Shown here: one piece after another, positions 1 to 7,465 of the stretch
Layout of the letters: each line of letters starts with the position of its first letter
How positions within the stretch are numbered: the stretch's first letter is position 1
Assembly (NCBI GenBank): GCA_030039575.1
Contig: JASHVH010000529.1
Location: 1 to 14,791, forward strand
Source of the DNA: Acidimicrobiales bacterium
GTDB taxonomy: Bacteria; Actinomycetota; Acidimicrobiia; Acidimicrobiales; Palsa-688
DNA length: 14,791 nt
Direction of reading: 5' to 3'
Made by a program: the position numbers and the translations under genes
The notes under the pieces: model-generated
Told to the model about the DNA's origin: nothing
What the model saw: only the letters and a program-made list of their open reading frames with translations
Database searches by the model: none

Positions 1-1956
1 CGGGTCGACGCCGAACTCGTCGTTGCACTCTCGGCGTAGGTCTGTCATCCGACGGTGAGCGTCGCCGGGCCGCCCGGCCGTGACCTCGACGTTGGCGAGG
101 GCGATAGCGGCTCGGGACCTATTGAGGAACCCCGGCTCATCGTCGGCCATAAAGGCCACCGCCACGGCCGCCAGGTCCTCGGCTTCGTCTAAGTCGCCGG
201 CAGAGAGCGCGAGCGCGGACCCGACGCACAGGGCCTCGACCATGCCGTGTATCTCGGGTTCGCCCCGTGAGCGCCACTCGGCGATCACGTCGGCCACCAG
301 TTCCTTGGCCGCGGGCTCGCCAGCGGCGAAGGAGAGGCGGGCTACGAGGCTCCGAGCGGCGAGGTCATTGAGCAGCTGGTGAGGACGGCGACTGAGGTCG
401 CGAGCGAGGACCAACGCTCCCTCAGTGTCGCCATGGAGTACGAGCAGGCGGGCCCGCTGGGCGTCGACCATCTCTTGCCACGCGTCCCCGGGGTCCGTGG
501 GCCGAAGGGCGCGGGCTTCGGCAATGTGCTGCTCGAAGCGGTCTCGGTACCCGCGCCCGGCCCACATCCCGGCTTCGTAAATCTCGAGCCGGGCGCGCAA
601 GTCCCGACGGTCCTCCCCCACCACGGCCCGAGCTCGTCTAAGCCAGCGCCGCCACTCCGGGTGCGCTATGTAGAGAAGCGCTTCGCAGTGGTCTACGGCT
701 CGGGCCGGGTCGGCCTCGATGAAAGAATCGGGGAACGCGAGCAACCACCGGCCGATGGCTTGACGTTGGCCGGCAGTGTACAGCTCGAGCCTGTGGGCGA
801 GGACCAGCTGGAAGGCGGTCTCGTGGTGGCCGCCGGCGAGGGCTTGCTCGACCGCCTCTGGGTACCGGCCTTCAGACTCGTACCAGCGGCAAGCGACCAG
901 GCGTTGAGCCGCTTCGGTGCCCGGTCCGTCGACAGGCAACTGGGCCCGCAGCACCTCGGCGAAAAGGGGGTGGAACCTGTATACATCGGCCCGGTCTTGC
1001 AGCGCCGTGATGAACACGTGGTGGCGGGCGAGTCGTCGTAAGACGTCACGGCTGTCGCCCCGGCCGGTCAGGGCGTCGCACAAGGCGGGCTCCAGCACGG
1101 CCACAACCGAACAGCGGACCAGGAAGTTGCGCAGGTCGTCCGGTAAATGGTCGAGCGCTTCGGTGATGAACAGCTCCGATACGAACTCATGGGCCTGGCC
1201 GCCCCGGGCCAGCACGCGGTCACTAGCGCCCGCCCGGCCGAGCGTAATCAGCCCCAGGCTGACACCGGCGGCCCACCCTTCGGTCCGCTCATGGAGGGCG
1301 TCGGCCAAGTCCGGCGCCGGCGTGGCGCTGCCGGCCCGGCGGGCCACTAGCTCATGGGTCTCCTCCCGAGTGAAGGCCAGGTGGCGTTGGCGGACCTCGC
1401 TGACGCGGCCCAAGGCGCGCAGCCGGGCCACCGGGAAGGGCGGGTCCGAGCGCGAGACGAGCACCAGGTGCAGCGCCGGGGGCTGGTGGTTCACCAGCCA
1501 CTCGAGGTCATGCCAGGCGTCGGCCTCGATCAGGTGGGCGTCGTCGACCACAATGACGACCGGGCCGTCCTCCCGGCTCACCGCGAGCAAGTCGTCTACG
1601 AGCGCGCGAGCGACGAGCCCCCCGTCGACGGTGTCCACACCGATAAGGTCGGCGGCGTCGAGGATCTTGTCCGGGAGGGCCAGCTGTACGGCCCGGACGA
1701 ACGCCGGCCAAAGCTCCTCCCGGCGCCCCAGCGACTCGTCAATGCTCAGCCACGCCCACCGCTGCGTTAGCTGAGCCACCCATAGCCGGGTGAGCGTCGT
1801 CTTGCCCGCTCCTGCCGAGCCGGTCACCAGAGACAGCCGCGCCTCCGCCGCCGGCCCGATACGGTCCTGCAGGCCGGGCCGGGCAAGTGCGTCGGGTGGG
1901 AGCAATGGAGGGACGAAGTTGACCGAAGTGACCCCGACCTGTGTGGATGTACTCAC
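1..1956 (-). CDS. LuxR/MalT-type large ATP-binding regulator (LAL), copy 1, C-terminus cut by window edge
   Basis: A predicted STAND-type ATPase transcriptional regulator; family members bind ATP and an effector and activate transcription through a C-terminal LuxR helix-turn-helix. The frame was checked codon by codon and is open for 652 codons from GTG at 1956 to base 1, with no stop or frameshift. The N-terminus has a Walker A (TGSAGAGKTTL) near residues 47-57 and a Walker B (VIVVDDAHLI) near 137-146. An alpha-helical repeat region follows. By comparison with the neighbouring paralogue about 100 residues, including the LuxR domain, lie outside the window. GTG 1956 was chosen because GGAGG (1965-1969) sits 8 bases upstream and the arrangement matches the paralogue. 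It lies 210 bases downstream of that paralogue on the same strand, so co-transcription is possible. The effector and targets cannot be read from the sequence. Confidence 0.9.
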   Translation of the reverse strand, partial: MSTSTQVGVTSVNFVPPLLPPDALARPGLQDRIGPAAEARLSLVTGSAGAGKTTLTRLWVAQLTQRWAWLSIDESLGRREELWPAFVRAVQLALPDKILDAADLIGVDTVDGGLVARALVDDLLAVSREDGPVVIVVDDAHLIEADAWHDLEWLVNHQPPALHLVLVSRSDPPFPVARLRALGRVSEVRQRHLAFTREETHELVARRAGSATPAPDLADALHERTEGWAAGVSLGLITLGRAGASDRVLARGGQAHEFVSELFITEALDHLPDDLRNFLVRCSVVAVLEPALCDALTGRGDSRDVLRRLARHHVFITALQDRADVYRFHPLFAEVLRAQLPVDGPGTEAAQRLVACRWYESEGRYPEAVEQALAGGHHETAFQLVLAHRLELYTAGQRQAIGRWLLAFPDSFIEADPARAVDHCEALLYIAHPEWRRWLRRARAVVGEDRRDLRARLEIYEAGMWAGRGYRDRFEQHIAEARALRPTDPGDAWQEMVDAQRARLLVLHGDTEGALVLARDLSRRPHQLLNDLAARSLVARLSFAAGEPAAKELVADVIAEWRSRGEPEIHGMVEALCVGSALALSAGDLDEAEDLAAVAVAFMADDEPGFLNRSRAAIALANVEVTAGRPGDAHRRMTDLRRECNDEFGVDP

Positions 1957-2166
1957 GGGTGCCACCTCCGCGCGACCTGCTCTGCCGTAGGTCGATCCTA
2001 ACGGGGCACATTAACGTGCACGCCGAGCTCCTTTCGCCGGGCCCGACCAGGCGACCCCCGGCACGTTCACCGCACGACCTGTGGACAAGGCGATGTCCCC
2101 CATAGCCTCCGAGGGCAGCCTTACCCTTCGGTCGTCACCTCGGTCATCAGCGCGCCCGGACGACGA
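1957..2166. other. Spacer between the two LAL genes, carrying duplicated leader DNA
   Basis: No gene is visible here. The part nearest copy 1 (about 1957-2028) resembles the DNA in front of copy 2 (about 4432-4507). It includes the ribosome binding site and a 25-base block at 2004-2028. The rest (2029-2166) shows nothing I can name and has no convincing terminator after the copy 2 stop. Confidence 0.6.
2004..2028 (-). promoter_or_regulatory. Conserved 25-base block upstream of LAL copy 1
   Basis: This block matches 4483-4507 at 21 of 25 bases. It lies about 48 bases before the GTG start, against 52 in the other copy. It sits where a promoter or activator site would be, and the minus strand has a TAGGAT that could serve as a -10 between the block and the ribosome binding site. 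It may simply be carried-over duplicated DNA; no regulator is identified. Confidence 0.35.
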
Positions 2167-4431
2167 TCAGACCGCGAACAGGCCCTTTTCGGTCGCGGCT
2201 TCGATGGCGGCCGAGCGGCCGTCGACGCCGAGCTTGCGGTAGATGCGGGTCACGTGCGTCTTGACGGTGTGCCGCGAGATGAACAACTCGCGACCGATCT
2301 CGGGATAGGAGCGGTGACTGGCGAGTTGGCGCAGGATGGCTTGCTCCTGCCGCGTGAGCGGCTCGACCAGCGGGGGCTGCATGCGGTGCCGCAGCTCCAC
2401 TACCGGAGACTGGTTACTTCGCGACGGCTCGACCATGTCGTCCCGCGGGGCGGCGGCGTCGAGGAGGGCAGAGATAGCCGGGTCAACGCCGAACCGGTCG
2501 TCGCCCGCACGGCGTAGGTCGGCCATCCGGCGGCGGGCGTCGCCTGGCCGGCCGGCCGCGACCTCGGCGTTGGCGAGGGCGATCTCGGCTCGGACTCTGT
2601 GAAGGAGCGTCGGCTCGCCGGCCATGAGGTCTGCCGCCACGGCCGCCAAGTTTTCGGCTTCGTCGACGTCGCCAACGGAGAGCGCCACCTCCGACCCGGC
2701 ACAGAGGGCGTCAACCATGCCGAATATTTCGGGTTCTCCCAGTGAGCGCCATTCGGCGACCACGTCGCTGACCATCTCTTTGGCGCCGGGCTCAGCGGCA
2801 GCGAACGAGACAGCGGCCACGAGGCTACGGGCGCCGAGGTCAGTGAAAAGCTGACGAGGACGCCAACGGAGGTCGCGAGCGACGGCTAGGGCCCGTCCGG
2901 GGTCGCCGTGCAGTACGAGCAGGCGGGCCAGCAACGCGTCGACTAGCTCTTCCCACGGGTCCATGACCTCGGCGGGCCGAAGTGCGCGGGCTTTGGCAAT
3001 GTGCTGCTCGAAGCGGTCCAGGTACCCGCGCCCGGCGGCCCACACATAGGCTTCGTACAACGCAAGGCGGTAGCGCAAGTCGGGGCGGTCCTCGCCGACG
3101 ACGGCGCGAGCTCGTCGCAGCCAGCGCCGCCAGTCGGGGTGCCGGACAAAGAGAAGCGCTTCGCAGTGGTCTACCGCTCGGGCCGGGTCGCCGGCGATAA
3201 AAGAATCGGAGAACGACAGCAACCAGCGGGTGACCGCCTGGCGCTGGCCGGCAATGTACAGCTCGCGCCTGTGGGCGATGATCAGCTGGAAGGTGGCCTC
3301 GTGGTCGCCGCCGGCGACAGCCTGCTCGATTGCCTCTGGGTACCGGCCTTCGGATTCGTACCAGCGGAAAGCGACCAAGTGCTGGGCCGCCTCGACGTCG
3401 GGCCCATCGAGGGCCAGCTGGGCCCGTAGCACCTCGGCGAACAGCGGGTGGAACCTGTACGCGTCGGCCCGGTCTTGCAGCGCGGTGATGAACACGTGGT
3501 CGTGAGCGAGGCGTCGGAGCACCTCACGGCTGTCGTTCCGCCCTGTCAGCACTTGGCACAATCGAGGTTCGAGCACCGTCGCCACCGAGGCGCGGACCAG
3601 GAAGTCACGCAGGTCGTCCGGTAGACGGTCGAGGGCCTCGGCGATAAGCAGCTCGGAGACGAACTCGTGGGCCTCGCCACCCCGGGTCAGCACGCCGTCG
3701 CTGGCGCCCGCTCGACCGAGCGTCATCAGCCCCAGGCTGACCCCGGCGGCCCACCCTTCGGTCCGCTCGTGGAGGAGGTCAGCCAGCTCTGCCGGCGTGG
3801 CGCTGCCGGCCCGCCGTGCCACTAGTTCATGGGTCTCCTCCCGGGTGAAGGCCAGGTCACCTTGGCGGGCTTCGCTGACGCGACCCAAGGCGCGCAGCCG
3901 GGCGACCGGGAAGGGCGGGTCCGAGCGCGACACGAGCACCAGGTGCAGCGCCGGGGGCTGGTGGTTCACCACCCACTCGAGGTCACGCCAGGCGTCCGTC
4001 TCGATCAGGTGGGCGTCGTCGACCACGATGACGGCTGGGCCGTCCTCATCGTTCATACCGAGCAAGTCGTTGACCACGGCCCGGGCGACGAGCCCCCCGT
4101 CGACCGTGTCGGCCCCGATCAGGTCGGCGGCGTCGAGGATCCTGTCCGGGAGGGCCAGCTGTACGGCTCGGACGAACGCCGGCCAGAAGCGCTCCCGGCG
4201 CGCCAGCGACTCGTCAATGCTCAGCCACGCCCAGCGCTGGCCCAACTGCGCCACCCACAGCCGGGTGAGGGTCGTCTTCCCGGCCCCCGCTGGCCCCGTC
4301 ACCAGCGACAGCCGGGCCTCCGCCGCCGGCCCAATACGGTCCTGCAGGCCGGGCCGGGAGAGTGCATCGGGTGGGAGCAACGGCGGGACGAAGCTGACCG
4401 AAGGGGCCCCAACCTGTGTGGATACACCCAC
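2167..4431 (-). CDS. LuxR/MalT-type large ATP-binding transcriptional regulator (LAL), copy 2, complete
   Basis: A predicted 754-residue STAND ATPase regulator of the LAL/MalT-like class, expected in the cytoplasm. In order: Walker A (TGPAGAGKTTL) near residues 45-55, Walker B (VIVVDDAHLI) near 134-143, a signal-ATPase core with SRSDPP, a long helical repeat region, and a C-terminal LuxR/GerE helix-turn-helix in the last 65 residues, with LTRQEQAILRQLA and ISRHTVKTHVTRIYRKLGV. An upstream in-frame GTG at 4440 shares its first base with the GGAGG (4440-4444) and is unlikely. GTG at 4431 has 8-base spacing and aligns with the start of the downstream paralogue, so I use it. The gene diverges from the glycosyltransferase/sortase cassette across about 350 bases that contain tandem repeats, making local control of that cassette plausible but unproven. 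Confidence 0.93.
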   Translation of the reverse strand: MGVSTQVGAPSVSFVPPLLPPDALSRPGLQDRIGPAAEARLSLVTGPAGAGKTTLTRLWVAQLGQRWAWLSIDESLARRERFWPAFVRAVQLALPDRILDAADLIGADTVDGGLVARAVVNDLLGMNDEDGPAVIVVDDAHLIETDAWRDLEWVVNHQPPALHLVLVSRSDPPFPVARLRALGRVSEARQGDLAFTREETHELVARRAGSATPAELADLLHERTEGWAAGVSLGLMTLGRAGASDGVLTRGGEAHEFVSELLIAEALDRLPDDLRDFLVRASVATVLEPRLCQVLTGRNDSREVLRRLAHDHVFITALQDRADAYRFHPLFAEVLRAQLALDGPDVEAAQHLVAFRWYESEGRYPEAIEQAVAGGDHEATFQLIIAHRRELYIAGQRQAVTRWLLSFSDSFIAGDPARAVDHCEALLFVRHPDWRRWLRRARAVVGEDRPDLRYRLALYEAYVWAAGRGYLDRFEQHIAKARALRPAEVMDPWEELVDALLARLLVLHGDPGRALAVARDLRWRPRQLFTDLGARSLVAAVSFAAAEPGAKEMVSDVVAEWRSLGEPEIFGMVDALCAGSEVALSVGDVDEAENLAAVAADLMAGEPTLLHRVRAEIALANAEVAAGRPGDARRRMADLRRAGDDRFGVDPAISALLDAAAPRDDMVEPSRSNQSPVVELRHRMQPPLVEPLTRQEQAILRQLASHRSYPEIGRELFISRHTVKTHVTRIYRKLGVDGRSAAIEAATEKGLFAV

Positions 4432-4439
4432 TGGTGTCA

Positions 4440-4444
4440 CCTCC
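4440..4444 (-). promoter_or_regulatory. Ribosome binding site that decides the LAL copy 2 start
   Basis: GGAGG reading on the minus strand, 8 bases before GTG 4431. The alternative GTG at 4440 overlaps this motif. Copy 1 has the same GGAGG (1965-1969) with the same 8-base spacing to GTG 1956, which supports 4431. Confidence 0.75.
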
Positions 4445-4482
4445 GGGCTGACCTGCTCTCCGTCAAGTCAATCGTCGAGGTC

Positions 4483-4507
4483 GGGCACCTCAACGCGCAC
4501 GTCGAGC
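4483..4507 (-). promoter_or_regulatory. Conserved 25-base block upstream of LAL copy 2
   Basis: The counterpart of 2004-2028 (21 of 25 bases identical), about 52 bases before GTG 4431. Either a retained promoter/operator or residual similarity from the gene duplication. Confidence 0.35.
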
Positions 4508-4695
4508 ATAGACAAGTCCAGGTCCCGGAGCCGGGGCAGCCGCCCGTACAGAGCGGCGCGATCGAGGGGGCCGGCCCGAACACGAACGTTCCCGTCCGCA
4601 CCTCAGGCCCGGAAGTGCAAAGCCCGGGGCCGATGACTGGGCGAGGCAACAGGCACTCCTGTAGCAGGTGCTTGGGCCCTCCGGTTACCTTCATC

Positions 4696-4743
4696 ACCCG
4701 GACAGGGTGACGCGGTACTACCCGGATAGGGCGACACAGTACT
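4696..4743. repeat. Two adjacent 24-base direct repeats, candidate operator
   Basis: Units 4696-4719 and 4720-4743 abut and match at 20 of 24 bases. Each begins with the core CCCGGAYAGGG and ends in GTACT. The core is itself a small dyad; in unit 1 it extends to TCACCC-GGACA-GGGTGA (4694-4710). The pair ends 35 bases before the glycosyltransferase start, a position suited to a tandem operator. The neighbouring LAL regulators are natural candidate binders, by inference only. Confidence 0.55.
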
Positions 4744-4757
4744 AGTGGGGTCGCCCT
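4728..4757. repeat. Inverted repeat between repeat unit 2 and the glycosyltransferase leader
   Basis: AGGGCGAC at 4728-4735 pairs perfectly with GTCGCCCT at 4750-4757 across 14 bases. It overlaps the second 24-base repeat. It could be part of the operator or a hairpin in the glycosyltransferase mRNA leader. Confidence 0.4.
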
Positions 4758-4778
4758 GCAAATCGCCCCGTCAGACCG

Positions 4779-5936
4779 ATGTGCGATAGGGGGCATCTGG
4801 GTTTTGCTGAAGAGGTGACTTCAACAGCTCACCACCAGCGGGGCGGTCTCGCCCGGCACGCCAGCGTCGTGGCCTTGGTCCCGGCCCACAACGAGGCCGC
4901 AGGTATCCGGGCCACGCTCGAGTCGCTCTCCCGGCAGAGCCGCCAGGCGGACAGGGTCGTGGTCATCGCCGATAACTGCACGGACGACACCGCCGGCATC
5001 GCCGCAGAGGCTGGCGCCGAAGTGTTCGTCACCGTGGGGAACCGGCACAAGAAGGCCGGGGCGCTCAACCAGGCGCTCGCCCAGATCTTGCCGACCTTGT
5101 GCCCGGACGACGCTGTGCTCGTGATGGACGCCGATTCGACCCTGGCGCCAGAGTTCCTGGCCGTTGCGGACGAACTGCTCGCCGACGACGCCGGCCTGGG
5201 CGCGGTGGGAGGAGTGTTCCTGGGCACGCCTCAGCACGGGTTGATCGGTCAGTTACAACGCAATGAGTACGCCCGGTACGCCAGAGAAATCGGCCGCCAG
5301 CGTGGTCGAGTGATGGTACTGACCGGGACGGCTTCGCTCCTGCGGGTGGCCGCCCTGCGCGAGGTGGCCTGCTTGCGCCGGGACGAGCAATCCGGTCAGG
5401 TGTACGACACCGCCGCACTGACCGAGGACAATGAGCTGACGCTTGCGCTCAAAACCCTTGGGTGGCGGTTGGTGTCGCCCCCAGCGTGCGAGGTGTACAC
5501 CGACGTGATGGGAAGTTGGCGCGACCTGTGGAACCAGAGGATGCGGTGGCAACGCGGGGCACTGGAGAACCTGCGGAGCTACGGGTTCACCCGTATCACG
5601 GCTCGGTACTGGTTCCAGCAGGTCGGCATGGCGGTCGGCGTCTTGGCTTTGCAGCTCTACCTGCTCGTGCTGGCCACCACCCTGGCCGTCGGTCACCTGC
5701 AGGCCCGCCCGTTCTGGATCGGTGTTGGTGTCGTCTTCCTGCTCGAGCGGCTGGTCACCGCCTGGTCCGCCGGGCGTTGGGGCCGGCTGCTCGCGCTCCC
5801 CATGGTCATCGAGATGGCCTACGACATGTTCCTCCAAGCCGTGTTCGTGCGGTCTTTGATCGATATCGCGTTGGGGCGCGAGGCCCGGTGGGGCACCGCC
5901 GCCCGACGACTGACGCTCTCATTGGAAAGGGGGTGA
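4779..5936 (+). CDS. Family 2 glycosyltransferase, membrane polysaccharide-synthase type
   Basis: A 385-residue GT2 enzyme resembling processive cellulose/chitin/hyaluronan/poly-GlcNAc synthases, which polymerise a sugar from a nucleotide-sugar at the inner face of the membrane. Visible motifs: PAHNEA (35-40), DNCTDDT (65-71), KKAGALNQAL (91-100), the DxD-type metal site DADS (117-120), acceptor loop TGTASLL (182-188), catalytic TEDNEL (215-220) and QRMRW (253-257), the Q(Q/R)xRW hallmark of processive synthases. Hydrophobic segments follow at about 282-304, 311-325 and 338-360. There is no N-terminal membrane helix, unlike IcaA-type enzymes. ATG 4779 lacks a clear ribosome binding site; GTG 4815 is an in-frame alternative. 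The next gene begins 4 bases after its stop, implying coupling. Product sugar and linkage are unknown; a non-processive role is possible. Confidence 0.9.
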   Translation: MCDRGHLGFAEEVTSTAHHQRGGLARHASVVALVPAHNEAAGIRATLESLSRQSRQADRVVVIADNCTDDTAGIAAEAGAEVFVTVGNRHKKAGALNQALAQILPTLCPDDAVLVMDADSTLAPEFLAVADELLADDAGLGAVGGVFLGTPQHGLIGQLQRNEYARYAREIGRQRGRVMVLTGTASLLRVAALREVACLRRDEQSGQVYDTAALTEDNELTLALKTLGWRLVSPPACEVYTDVMGSWRDLWNQRMRWQRGALENLRSYGFTRITARYWFQQVGMAVGVLALQLYLLVLATTLAVGHLQARPFWIGVGVVFLLERLVTAWSAGRWGRLLALPMVIEMAYDMFLQAVFVRSLIDIALGREARWGTAARRLTLSLERG

Positions 5937-5940
5937 AATC

Positions 5941-6159
5941 ATGGAAGGAAAGGTTGGCAGCCTTGCCACCGGTGCCAGCACCTCCGCGGCACTGGCCTTC
6001 ACCGGCTTCAACGCCATCGCATACGTCGTCGCCGCATTTACTTTGCTGTTCGCCGGTCTGGCACTGCTCAAGCTGGTACCTCGCGTAGGGCGCGACAACC
6101 CCGCCACATCGAGCGACGGGCATGGCACTCGTGGGACGGCGCGTCCCGGTCGCAACTGA
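5941..6159 (+). CDS. 72-residue membrane protein that is essentially an LAFTG sortase signal
   Basis: ATG 5941 follows the glycosyltransferase stop by 4 bases; a purine-rich GGAAAGGGGG (5924-5933) precedes it. After a short Gly/Ala/Ser/Thr-rich N-terminus comes LAFTG at residues 18-22, one membrane helix at about 24-44, then K45, R48 and R51. This is the order of a sortase sorting signal, with the LAxTG motif preferred by class E sortases, and a class E-like sortase lies downstream. Odd points: there is no passenger domain, no separate signal peptide, and about 20 polar residues follow the basic cluster where such signals normally end. The basic cluster predicts an outward N-terminus, so the motif would face the sortase. 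I infer a minimal sortase substrate, perhaps a glycan or peptide anchor; it could be a plain membrane accessory of the synthase. Confidence 0.75.
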   Translation: MEGKVGSLATGASTSAALAFTGFNAIAYVVAAFTLLFAGLALLKLVPRVGRDNPATSSDGHGTRGTARPGRN

Positions 6160-6229
6160 CATCGTCATCGGGAAGCGGATCTCCCGAACGCGTCGTTGAA
6201 CGCAGTACACCGGCGGTGGCGTACCGGGA

Positions 6230-6556
6230 GTGACTGAGTCCCTAAGAAGCAACCTTGTTGAAGTAGTGAAAGAAAGGCTTACGGAAAGCAAGATGAAGCT
6301 CAGGTCGACTCTTGGGTGCCGGCGCAACGGGCACGTCTTATCGGTCCGACAGGAGAGGTTCGTTTCCTCGCTGCCCCCTGAGGGTGCCTTCGGATGGCCG
6401 TTGACCCCCGTCGACGGCGAACTAATGCTCTCGTGCCCCAACTGCGGATCGACGCAAGTCATCTTTCACGGCAGGTGCGACTGGCCCCGTGCGTTCTGCA
6501 ACACCTGTGGGCACGGCAGCCACGTAACCCCGCACCATCACTTGGCCAACGCATGA
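6230..6556 (+). CDS. Small four-cysteine zinc-ribbon-like protein, unknown function
   Basis: A frame of up to 108 residues with CPNC (C69, C72) and CNTC (C90, C93), a zinc-ribbon-like arrangement with 17 residues between the pairs and one extra C83 between them. I do not recognise the family. Two starts are possible: GTG 6230, in a weak GGGAG context, and ATG 6293 (87 residues) behind GGAAAG. The latter has the better ribosome binding site and keeps both cysteine pairs. The basic segment before residue 45 is lower in GC than the flanking genes. It lies 70 bases after the LAFTG gene and 228 bases before the sortase, all on the same strand. It may bind nucleic acid or another protein, or be a structural zinc protein; nothing more can be said. 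Confidence 0.5.
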   Translation: MTESLRSNLVEVVKERLTESKMKLRSTLGCRRNGHVLSVRQERFVSSLPPEGAFGWPLTPVDGELMLSCPNCGSTQVIFHGRCDWPRAFCNTCGHGSHVTPHHHLANA

Positions 6557-6784
6557 ACCGGGGCCGCGCCCGGGTGGGAGCACCTAGGTAGGCGGCGCCA
6601 ACGAGCTCCTGGCGGAGAGCCTCTCAATCCACTGCACGAAGCAAGACGGACCGATATCACCAGAGAAGTTCCGAGCCTCCTCGAAGAGGCGGCATTTATT
6701 TGAACGATCTAAGAGCAGGAGCTTGAAAGCTATGTTAATTGTCAGCGCGCAATCCGGTGACGTAGTCCTCCAAAAGATGAAGAT
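6557..6784. promoter_or_regulatory. AT-richer spacer before the sortase gene
   Basis: 228 bases without a gene, clearly richer in A/T than the surroundings from about 6690 onward. It contains a short hairpin GCCTC-loop-GAGGC (6675-6690) followed by an A/T run, and a small dyad AGCTTGAAAGCT (6720-6731). A promoter for the sortase and AraC genes may lie here, but no -35/-10 pair is convincing. Confidence 0.4.
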
Positions 6785-7465
6785 ATGATGCGGCGGTTAG
6801 CCACCCTGTTGATCGTGGCCGGCGTTCTGCTGGTCGGTTGGGTACCGTACCACGTTTGGCAGACTGATCGTTCAGCTGCACGAGCGCAGCACCGGCTCGC
6901 CCAGCAGTTCGAGACAGCTGAGGCGTGCCTTCACATCTTTGTGCCGAGCCCTGCTTGTTCGCCGAGTAAAGAGGGGCTGCGGGCGATCACGACCACGCAA
7001 ACTTCGGAGCAATCGTCCAGCGATCTCGTGGCGACCAAGCTTCCTCCGTTGCCCGCGCAACCACTTCCCGGTGGGGTGCTGGACAGACTGGTAATACCGG
7101 CCATCGGGCTCAGTCGGTATGTCGTACAAGGAACGGCGGAGAACGACCTGGCTCAGGCCCCTGGGCACTACTTGGGGACGCCGCTTCCCGGCGAGTACGG
7201 GAACGTTGCCATCGCCGGGCACCGCACCACCTACGGCGCGCCGTTCTGGGATCTCAACGAGCTCACGTCCGGCGATCGCATTTTGTTGACCGGCCCAACT
7301 GGCCACACGTGGACGTATGTGGTTACCGGCCACATGGTGGTCCCCCCGAGCGACACGTCAGTGATCGACCCGCTGAACGGCTACTACCTCACTCTTACCA
7401 CTTGCAACCCTCGGTTCTGGGCTACCAGTCGTCTTGTAGTCCGGGCCGAACTCGGCCGGGAATGA
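6785..7465 (+). CDS. Class E-like sortase (membrane cysteine transpeptidase)
   Basis: A 226-residue membrane-anchored sortase that should cleave LAxTG-type signals between Thr and Gly and transfer the protein to a cell-wall nucleophile. One N-terminal membrane helix (about 5-25) leads into a variable linker and then the sortase barrel from about 95. The catalytic triad is visible: H146 in VAIAGHRTTYGAPFW, C207 in TLTTCNP and R216 in ATSRLVV. TLTTCNP and the GHRTTYGAPF block are typical of actinobacterial class E sortases. Two further cysteines (C48, C58) lie in the extracellular linker and could pair. ATG 6785 and ATG 6788 are both possible starts. The likely substrate in the window is the LAFTG protein about 630 bases upstream. 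The stop overlaps the ATG of the AraC gene. Confidence 0.92.
   Translation: MMRRLATLLIVAGVLLVGWVPYHVWQTDRSAARAQHRLAQQFETAEACLHIFVPSPACSPSKEGLRAITTTQTSEQSSSDLVATKLPPLPAQPLPGGVLDRLVIPAIGLSRYVVQGTAENDLAQAPGHYLGTPLPGEYGNVAIAGHRTTYGAPFWDLNELTSGDRILLTGPTGHTWTYVVTGHMVVPPSDTSVIDPLNGYYLTLTTCNPRFWATSRLVVRAELGRE

Larger units (their letters stand above)
4445..4778. promoter_or_regulatory. Divergent intergenic region between LAL copy 2 and the glycosyltransferase
   Basis: About 330 bases with no credible gene. It holds the duplicated 25-base block at 4483-4507, an 8-base palindrome GAACGTTC at 4584-4591, two adjacent 24-base repeats at 4696-4743 and an inverted repeat at 4728-4757. Promoters for both directions must lie here or just outside, but I cannot assign -35/-10 pairs with confidence. 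Confidence 0.6.

Noticed and set aside
379..1774. Long plus-strand open frames opposite LAL copy 1
   Set aside because: They are antisense shadows of a GC-rich gene; the minus frame encodes clear ATPase motifs and matches the paralogue, while the plus translations look like low-complexity Arg/Ser/Ala sequence.
3797..4710. Plus-strand open frames of about 280-290 codons opposite LAL copy 2
   Set aside because: Same reason; they also run on into the intergenic region without a recognisable domain or ribosome binding site.
5253..5837. Minus-strand frame opposite the glycosyltransferase
   Set aside because: Antisense to an intact GT2 gene with all catalytic motifs; the translation has no recognisable features.
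5806..6462. Minus-strand 218-codon frame across the LAFTG gene
   Set aside because: It covers three plus-strand genes in antisense and has no domain; the plus genes have coupling and motifs.
6675..6690. Short hairpin GCCTC/GAGGC before an A/T run as a terminator
   Set aside because: Only 5 pairs with a 6-base loop; too weak to call, mentioned only in the spacer description.
7309..7461. Upstream extension of the AraC frame into the sortase gene
   Set aside because: It overlaps the sortase active-site region out of frame; ATG 7462 at the sortase stop is the natural coupled start.
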